A stretch of DNA of 64,000 bases from Rhizobium sp. P40RR-XXII. GTDB lineage: Bacteria > Pseudomonadota > Alphaproteobacteria > Rhizobiales > Rhizobiaceae. The notes beneath the pieces were generated by a model. The model had not been told where the DNA came from. It saw nothing but the letters and a program-made list of their open reading frames with translations, and did no database searches. The stretch lies in assembly GCF_012641405.1 (NCBI RefSeq), contig NZ_JABAII010000011.1, positions 62,001 through 126,000 of the forward strand, in the 5' to 3' direction. A program made the translations under genes and the position numbers. Below, one piece after another: positions 59,192 to 64,000 of the stretch (position 1 is the first letter of the stretch; each line of letters opens with the position of its first letter).

Positions 59192-60520
59192 TTACTTGGA
59201 GGAAACTGCCTTTTCCGGGTTCGGCGGGAAGGATGGATCCGTCTTGGCGCCGCGCAGCAGGTCGAGCGCGTAGTTGAGCTGGATATCGTCCTTCGGATCC
59301 GGCGGCACATAGGCCGAAGAGCCTGAGCCCTTGTCGGTTTCGCTCTGGCCCTTGATGTGACCCGGCAGGCTGGACTCGCCTTCCGTCGTCAGCTTGCCCT
59401 TCAGATCATCGGGCAGCGGCTGGTCGACCTTAATGTCAGGCGTGATGCCGGTGCCCTGAATCGAGCGGCCCGAGGGCGTATAGTAGAGCGCCGTCGTCAG
59501 GCGAAGCGCGCCGTTGCCATCGCCCAGCGGGATGATCGTCTGGACGGAGCCCTTGCCGAAGGACTGCGTGCCGAGGACGGTGGCGCGACGCAGGTCCTGC
59601 AGGGCGCCGGCGACGATTTCAGAAGCGGAAGCCGAGCCGCCGTTGGTGAGCACGATGATCGGCTTACCGTCAGTCAGATCGCCGGGCGTGGCGTTGAAGC
59701 GCCGGGTCTCGTCCGGATTGCGGCCGCGCGTGGAAACGATCTCGCCACGTTGGAGCACATCGTCGGCGACATTGATTGCCTGGTCGAGCAGGCCGCCGGG
59801 GTTGAGGCGCAGGTCGAGGACATAGCCCTTCAGCTTGTCCGCCGGAATATCCTTCTTGATCTTCGCGATCGCGGCTTCGAGGTCCGGCGTCGTCTTTTCC
59901 GTAAAGGAGATGATGCGGATATAGCCGACATCGCCGCCTTCCTCGCGCGACTTGACGGCGGCAACCGCGATCACGTCGCGAATAACGGTGAGTTCGATCG
60001 GCTTGTCGGCGCCTTTGCGCATCAGGGTGAGCTTGATCGGCGTCTTGACCGGGCCGCGCATCTTCTCGACGGCGTCTTCCAGCTTCAGGCCGCGAACGGA
60101 CTGGCCGTCGATCGCGGTGATGTAGTCGCCGGCGAGAACGCCGGCCTTGGCGGCAGGGGTATCGTCGATCGGGGTAATGACCTTGACGAGGTCGTTGTCC
60201 ATCGTCACTTCGATGCCGAGACCGCCGAATTCACCCTTGGTCTGGGTGCGCATGTCTTCGGCGTCCTTGGCATTCATGTAGCTCGAATGCGGGTCCAGAG
60301 AGGTCAGCATGCCATTGATGGCGGCTTCGACAAGCTTGTCTTCCTGCGGCGGTGTCACGTACTGCGCGCGAACGCGCTCAAAGACGTCGCCGAAAATCGA
60401 CAATTCCTTGTAGGTGGAAGTGCCAGCGGCTTCCGCCGGCGCTACCGCCGAGTAGATAACGCCCATCGCGGTCGCACCCATCAATGCGCCGACGAGAACA
60501 AGAGAAGCCCTACGTATCAT
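59192..60520 (-). CDS. ctpA: Carboxy-terminal processing serine peptidase (S41)
   Basis: CtpA trims C-termini of periplasmic proteins and in proteobacteria controls cell-wall hydrolases. The 442-residue protein has a signal peptide (SLVLVGALMGATAMGVIYSAVAPAEAAG), an N-terminal helical part and a PDZ domain with GGLGIEVTMDNDLVKVITPIDDTPAAKAGVLAGDYITAIDGQ. The peptidase domain has its serine in GSASASE (295-301) and lysine K323 in FGKGSVQT. The start is ATG at 60520 (MIRRASLVLVGALMG), overlapping the envC-like stop by 11 bases; the upstream frame to 60640 was rejected. Confidence 0.94.
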   Translation of the reverse strand: MIRRASLVLVGALMGATAMGVIYSAVAPAEAAGTSTYKELSIFGDVFERVRAQYVTPPQEDKLVEAAINGMLTSLDPHSSYMNAKDAEDMRTQTKGEFGGLGIEVTMDNDLVKVITPIDDTPAAKAGVLAGDYITAIDGQSVRGLKLEDAVEKMRGPVKTPIKLTLMRKGADKPIELTVIRDVIAVAAVKSREEGGDVGYIRIISFTEKTTPDLEAAIAKIKKDIPADKLKGYVLDLRLNPGGLLDQAINVADDVLQRGEIVSTRGRNPDETRRFNATPGDLTDGKPIIVLTNGGSASASEIVAGALQDLRRATVLGTQSFGKGSVQTIIPLGDGNGALRLTTALYYTPSGRSIQGTGITPDIKVDQPLPDDLKGKLTTEGESSLPGHIKGQSETDKGSGSSAYVPPDPKDDIQLNYALDLLRGAKTDPSFPPNPEKAVSSK

Positions 60521-61967
60521 TGCGTGCCTTTCCAGTGTCTTTGGAGGTCCACCAAGGTCGAGAATCGACCGGTTTTCCATCTTTTCTGAATTCAATGTAA
60601 AGCGTTGGCCGATCCGTTTCCAGCGCCAAAGCGGTCGCACTCGCGACTCTTTTTAGGCCCATCGTGGCAAGCGGTTCGCCAGCGAAGACAAATCTACCCG
60701 GACGCGTCTTGATCGCGTCCATTCCCGACAGCACCATGTGGTAACCGTCGCCCGTATCCAGAATGATCATCTGACCGTAGCTGCGAAACGCGCCGGCGTA
60801 GACAACCGTGCCGTCGGCGGGAGCCGTGACGAGCGCTTCCGGACCCGTCGCAATGGTCAACCCCATCGCCGTATGACCGGTGCCGTCGTCGTCGCCGAAC
60901 TGGCGGAGGGTATCGCCCGCCACGGGCAGCTCCAACTTCTGTTTAAGGTCCGAGAAGGGATATGCGGGCGTAATGCGGTTTTTATCGGGCACACCGTTCT
61001 CGGCCAGGGCTTTCGCTTGCTCGCGCTGCTGTTCGGTCATCTGCGCCCGGCGCGCCTCTTCCGCGCGGGCCGCGGCCGCGGCATCGCGCACCGAGCCGAT
61101 CTGGCTTTCGAGAGAGGACACGAGGCCTTCCAGGCTGGTTGCCTTGCCCGCCAGTTCCTCTGCGCGCTTGCGTTCGCTCTCGAGCTGGGCGGCATTCTCC
61201 TTGCTGTGCTTATCGTTCTCGGCAATCAGCAGATCCATGCGCCGCTCCTCCTCCAGACTGTTGGTCATGGTGGTGGTGAAGCTCGCCTTTTCGGCGGCCG
61301 CGTCGGCATGCAGCTTGCTGAGATCGGTGAGATCGGCGATGAGCTTGTCGGTCTCCTGGCGCATACCGGGCACGACGGCGCCGAGAAGAATGGCGCTGCG
61401 TACCGAGGCGAGTGCATCGTCCGGCGTCACCAGCAGCGCCGGCGGCGGGTTGCGGCCCATGCGCTCGAGAGCGCCCAGCACTTCGGCCAGCAGGGCGCGG
61501 CGACCATGCAGGGAAGCGCGAATCTTGCCTTCCTTGACGGCAAGATCCGTCAGCGTCTTCTCGCTCCGCTGGATCTTACGGTCCAGCTCCTTGCGGCGGG
61601 CGGCGCTGTCGATCAGCGCCTGGCGCAGGCTGTCGGTGCTCTTGTCGAGGGAGGCGATGCTGTCTTCCAGCTCTTTCGTCTTGTCGGAGGAGAGATTGAT
61701 CGTCTTCGACAGTTCGTCGAGCTGGGCGCGGGTTTCGTCTCGTTTGCGCGCGAGATCCGCTGCTGGGTCGGGCGCCTGCTGCGCCGACGGCACCGGTGCC
61801 GATGTTGCGGCACGATCGTCGGGCGCCTGCGGTGCGGTGGTCTCGGCCTCCTGCGCTACGGCCACAGCCAGCAAAGGGAAAGAACCGGCCACATAGGCGG
61901 CCACACCGAGACATGCCGCCAGGGGTGGCAGCAGAAGACGGGAAAGCATGGGCTGGGCTTTTCTCAT
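60510..61967 (-). CDS. EnvC-like murein hydrolase activator with degenerate M23 domain
   Basis: The 485-residue protein has a signal peptide (about residues 8-38, ending AVAVAQ). A long coiled coil (about 65-320) follows and then a C-terminal LytM/M23 fold (GPEALVTAPADGTVVYAGAFRSYGQMIILDTGDGYHMVLSGMD). The usual zinc ligands are not kept: the HxGxD position reads HTAMGLTIA and the HxH position reads SGM instead of HLS. This matches EnvC-type proteins, which do not cut peptidoglycan but activate amidases at the septum. ctpA overlaps its end. Confidence 0.85.
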   Translation of the reverse strand: MRKAQPMLSRLLLPPLAACLGVAAYVAGSFPLLAVAVAQEAETTAPQAPDDRAATSAPVPSAQQAPDPAADLARKRDETRAQLDELSKTINLSSDKTKELEDSIASLDKSTDSLRQALIDSAARRKELDRKIQRSEKTLTDLAVKEGKIRASLHGRRALLAEVLGALERMGRNPPPALLVTPDDALASVRSAILLGAVVPGMRQETDKLIADLTDLSKLHADAAAEKASFTTTMTNSLEEERRMDLLIAENDKHSKENAAQLESERKRAEELAGKATSLEGLVSSLESQIGSVRDAAAAARAEEARRAQMTEQQREQAKALAENGVPDKNRITPAYPFSDLKQKLELPVAGDTLRQFGDDDGTGHTAMGLTIATGPEALVTAPADGTVVYAGAFRSYGQMIILDTGDGYHMVLSGMDAIKTRPGRFVFAGEPLATMGLKRVASATALALETDRPTLYIEFRKDGKPVDSRPWWTSKDTGKARNDT

Positions 61968-62032
61968 CCAGTCGGTTCGGGCCTGGTCCCTTCGGATCGC
62001 GTGAAAATAGGCTGATTTGCCGCGATCGGCTA

Positions 62033-62069
62033 GAGCGGTTCAGCTCTTCAGAAAATCTCTGAACCGCTC
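62033..62069. repeat. Inverted repeat between rlmH and the envC-like gene (11-bp arms)
   Basis: GAGCGGTTCAG (62033-62043) and CTGAACCGCTC (62059-62069) are perfect arms around a 15-base loop. On the plus strand CATCTTTTTGTTG follows, terminator-like, but both flanking genes are on the minus strand. It belongs with the adjacent palindrome at 62087-62127. Confidence 0.65.
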
Positions 62070-62086
62070 CATCTTTTTGTTGTCTC

Positions 62087-62127
62087 GCAATTTCAGGAAA
62101 AGTGCTCAGCACTTTTCCTGAAATTGC
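62087..62127. repeat. Perfect 41-bp palindrome between rlmH and the envC-like gene
   Basis: GCAATTTCAGGAAAAGTGCT (62087-62106) and AGCACTTTTCCTGAAATTGC (62108-62127) are 20-base perfect inverted arms separated by one C. The sequence resembles the short unit after secB (GCAATTCCAG). On the minus strand the hairpin follows rlmH by about 110 bp. It could end that transcript with Rho, but lacks a T run; it is best read as a dispersed palindromic repeat. Confidence 0.85.
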
Positions 62128-62237
62128 TCTAGGAAGCATCGTCATTTTCAGGGCGTGAATCAAAACACGCCTATGTGAGCGTTTCGTTAACGCAAAATGA
62201 CCGAAAGCCAAACTGTTTTCGAAATGGAATGGGACGT

Positions 62238-62720
62238 TCACACCCTGTGATAGGGATGACCGGAGAGGATGGTGACGGCGCGGTAGAGCTGCTCGGCAAT
62301 CAGGATGCGCACGAGCTGGTGCGGCCAGGTCAGCTTGCCCAAGCATATGGTCATGTCGGCCTTGTCGTAAAGGGATGGGTCGAGGCCATCGGCGCCTCCG
62401 ATGGCGATCGTCAGGTCGCGTTTGCCATGATCACGGTATGTCCCGAGCATGGCGGCAAAGGCTTCGCTATCGAGCGCCTTGCCGCGTTCGTCGAGAAGGA
62501 TGAGGACGCCGCCTTCGGGATGCGCCTTCTGCAGCAGGCCCGCCTCTTCGCGCTTGCGCGTCTCGCTATTGGAGGCGCGGCTTTCGGCAACCTCGGTCAT
62601 GCGCGCCATTTCCAAGCCGATCGCCGGCCCGGCCTTGGCGAAACGGTCGAGATAGCGGGCCGCAAGATCCTTTTCCGGGCCGGCCTTCAACCGTCCCACC
62701 GCAAAAAGACCTATCCGCAT
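62238..62720 (-). CDS. rlmH: 23S rRNA (pseudouridine(1915)-N3)-methyltransferase RlmH
   Basis: RlmH methylates pseudouridine 1915 in helix 69 of 23S rRNA using SAM. The SPOUT fold appears as VLILLDERGKALDSEAFA, then FAIGGADGL-type TIAIGGADGLDPSLYDKADMTICLGKLTWPHQLVRILIAEQLYRAVTILSGHPYHRV. The end SGHPYHR is the family signature. The start is ATG at 62720 (MRIGLFAVGRLKAGPEKDLAARY), 160 residues. It follows rsfS across a 173-bp gap with a repeat, the usual ribosome-maturation pair. Confidence 0.95.
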   Translation of the reverse strand: MRIGLFAVGRLKAGPEKDLAARYLDRFAKAGPAIGLEMARMTEVAESRASNSETRKREEAGLLQKAHPEGGVLILLDERGKALDSEAFAAMLGTYRDHGKRDLTIAIGGADGLDPSLYDKADMTICLGKLTWPHQLVRILIAEQLYRAVTILSGHPYHRV

Positions 62721-62840
62721 TCCCGCTCCCAAGCATATCCGCCGTCATGGCGGCACAAAACGAAACTCTTGCCGGAAGCTCATGTCCGGCGATGGTAAAG
62801 CTGCCAACGGGAGCCGGGAAAGCGCCCTTAAAGCATTTTC

Positions 62841-62883
62841 GCATTCCCGACGGAAAAGCGCTGCGCGCTTTTCCTGGAAATGC
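62841..62883. repeat. Palindromic repeat between rsfS and rlmH
   Basis: The unit has outer arms GCATT (62841-62845) and AATGC (62879-62883) and inner arms GGAAAAGCGC (62852-62861) and GCGCTTTTCC (62865-62874). It resembles the repeats at 62087-62127 and elsewhere in the window. No T run follows, so termination is uncertain. Confidence 0.6.
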
Positions 62884-62893
62884 CTTGGCTCGG

Positions 62894-63367
62894 CTAGTGC
62901 AGCGTGCCTTCGTCGAGATCGGGTGCGGCCCACATCTTTTCGATGTTGTAGAACTCGCGGATCTCGGGTCGGAAGACATGAACGATGATGTCGCCGGTGT
63001 CGATCAACACCCAGTCGCCGCCATCGAGACCCTCGACGCGGGCATTGCCGAAGCCCTCGCCCTTGAGATCGGTCATGAGATGGTCGGCAATCGCCACGAC
63101 ATGACGGTTCGATCGGCCGGAGACGACGACCATGTGGTCTCCAAGCGCAGACTTGCCAGCAATGTCGATGGTAACGATATTTTCGGCCTTGGAATCCTCG
63201 AGGCTCGCGAGGACGGCTTGCAGGGCGCGGGCAGCGGCATCGGCGCCACGTTCCGAGCTCTTCGGGATAACGACAGGCGTTCTTCCCTTGGCGTGTACTG
63301 TTGTCAGTGCTCTTCCTTCCTTGAGTAACAGAACATGCACGGATGTGATCTGAGTCGACCACGTCAT
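62894..63367 (-). CDS. rsfS: Ribosome silencing factor RsfS
   Basis: RsfS (RsfA/Iojap) binds uL14 on the large subunit and blocks joining of the subunits when nutrients are short. The 157-residue form starting at ATG 63367 contains ALQAVLASLEDSKAENIVTIDIAGKSALGDHMVVVSGRSNRHVVAIADHL, then DWVLIDTGDIIVHVFRPEIREFYNIEKMW, the family signature. Homologues often start near TTVHAKGRTPVVIP, so the first 20 or so residues here may not be real; a second upstream ATG at 63382 is also in frame. rlmH follows. Confidence 0.93.
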   Translation of the reverse strand: MTWSTQITSVHVLLLKEGRALTTVHAKGRTPVVIPKSSERGADAAARALQAVLASLEDSKAENIVTIDIAGKSALGDHMVVVSGRSNRHVVAIADHLMTDLKGEGFGNARVEGLDGGDWVLIDTGDIIVHVFRPEIREFYNIEKMWAAPDLDEGTLH

Positions 63368-63499
63368 AAAGATAGGCATCAAAGCATTAAGGTTTCAAGA
63401 CGCCAACGGCCATCTTGAGGCGTTCAAGACAAGGATTTGTGCCTGGATAGGGCTCTTTCGCACCAAATATGGGTGAATATTCGCACTGAGGGCCAAAAA

Positions 63500-63799
63500 T
63501 CAGGTCGCCCGGCTCACTCCTTCGACAAGAATGAGGTTGCGGCCGAGGGCCTTGTCGCGAATGTCGAGGGCAGTTGCGTATTCCGACGAACCATACCAGG
63601 CTTTGGCCCGCTCAATGTCGGGAAACTCCACGATCACGAGGGCTTGCGGCGACCAATCGCCCTCCAGTTGTTCGATCGGGCCGCCGCGGACCAGGTAGCG
63701 CCCGCCATAATGGGCTATGGAGGCGGCAGCGCGGGTCCGGTAGATCTGGAAGGCTTCGGCATCCTTCGCCGTGACGTCGGAGATGATATAGGCCGGCAT
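63500..63799 (-). CDS. DUF1330 domain-containing protein
   Basis: The 99-residue protein reads MPAYIISDVTAKDAEAFQIYRTRAAASIAHYGGRYLVRGGPIEQLEGDWSPQALVIVEFPDIERAKAWYGSSEYATALDIRDKALGRNLILVEG, a full match in layout to the DUF1330 family, a ferredoxin-like dimeric alpha+beta barrel. No activity is known. The gene stands apart from rsfS by about 130 bp. In related chromosomes nadD is a common neighbour of rsfS, but no nadD sequence is seen here. Confidence 0.88.
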   Translation of the reverse strand: MPAYIISDVTAKDAEAFQIYRTRAAASIAHYGGRYLVRGGPIEQLEGDWSPQALVIVEFPDIERAKAWYGSSEYATALDIRDKALGRNLILVEGVSRAT

Positions 63800-64000
63800 A
63801 GGTTTTCCCTTTCCCGCGAAAGTCGAATTCCCGCACGATCCCCATTCGCGCGCGGAGTTCGGATGCAGGCGCGCCTTTTACATTGAAGATCAGATAGGCC
63901 GATGCCGCCGCTTGTCCATTCCTGCCGGCATGTACAGGCAGGCGAAGGCCGCGTATACACCAGCGCGGATCGAGATTTCAGCTCGAATTGGCCTGAAATC
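63800..64000. other. Right edge, no gene recognised
   Basis: The last 201 bp hold only short frames without similarity, such as the one covering 63715-63960 on the minus strand. It is probably the 5' flank of the DUF1330 gene. A further gene may begin outside the window. Confidence 0.4.

Noticed and set aside
1..64000. CRISPR array, prophage, transposon, toxin-antitoxin or defence system
   Set aside because: No regularly spaced direct repeats, integrases, transposases or known defence proteins were seen. Apart from small repeat units the window is dense core genes, so no undescribed system could be claimed.

Overview
The window looks like chromosomal DNA of a fast-growing Rhizobiaceae bacterium, most likely Rhizobium sensu stricto or a near relative. 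The base composition is GC-rich. The gene order PPSR-hemE-hemJ-rho-mnmE-mnmG-rsmG-parA-parB-holA-lptE-leuS is that of the replication-origin region of this family. The TimA, TrcR, 180-kDa NAD-glutamate dehydrogenase and ImuAB/DnaE2 families also fit an alphaproteobacterium. Species cannot be fixed from the sequence alone. I saw no prophage, insertion sequence, CRISPR array, toxin-antitoxin or defence locus, tRNA or rRNA. This is core chromosome rather than an accessory island.

Layout. Bases 1-6000 hold mltA (cut by the window edge), timA, fxsA and secB, then a tight leftward operon PPSR-maf-aroE-coaE-dnaQ. Bases 5992-6391 are a 400-bp divergent intergenic region carrying DnaA-box-like sequences and an AT-rich stretch beside hemE. 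This is my candidate for oriC. To its right, hemE-hemJ, rho, mnmE, mnmG, rsmG, parA and parB all run rightward, away from the origin. Six sites matching the ParB-binding sequence parS exactly or nearly lie between 4.5 and 45 kb, three of them between mnmE and rsmG.

Bases 15.3-27.4 kb carry holA-lptE-leuS leftward, yggS, trcR, acsA, an alpha/beta hydrolase, an SDHAF4-like gene, htpX and an RsmB-type methyltransferase. Bases 27.4-49.5 kb are mostly metabolic: a heparinase-like protein, purH, a UMF1-type transporter next to the giant NAD-glutamate dehydrogenase, pdxY, a carbonic anhydrase, an MltB-type transglycosylase, asd, dps, an SDR gene with an ArsR-type regulator, a PAP2 phosphatase, leuB, leuD, a sugar-phosphate isomerase-like protein and a CitE-like lyase.

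Bases 50.2-56.2 kb form the SOS mutagenesis operon imuA-imuB-dnaE2, with an alphaproteobacterial LexA box just upstream. After it come bfd-bfr (iron storage). The leftward group rsfS, rlmH, envC-like, ctpA, divergent polysaccharide deacetylase and rppH links ribosome maturation, cell-wall remodelling and RNA turnover. A DUF1330 gene lies near the right edge.

Intergenic regions contain several palindromic repeat units of the kind scattered through rhizobial chromosomes, including one perfect 41-bp palindrome. Gene direction left and right of 6 kb, the DnaA-box-like sequences and the parABS cluster all support placing the replication origin in this window.
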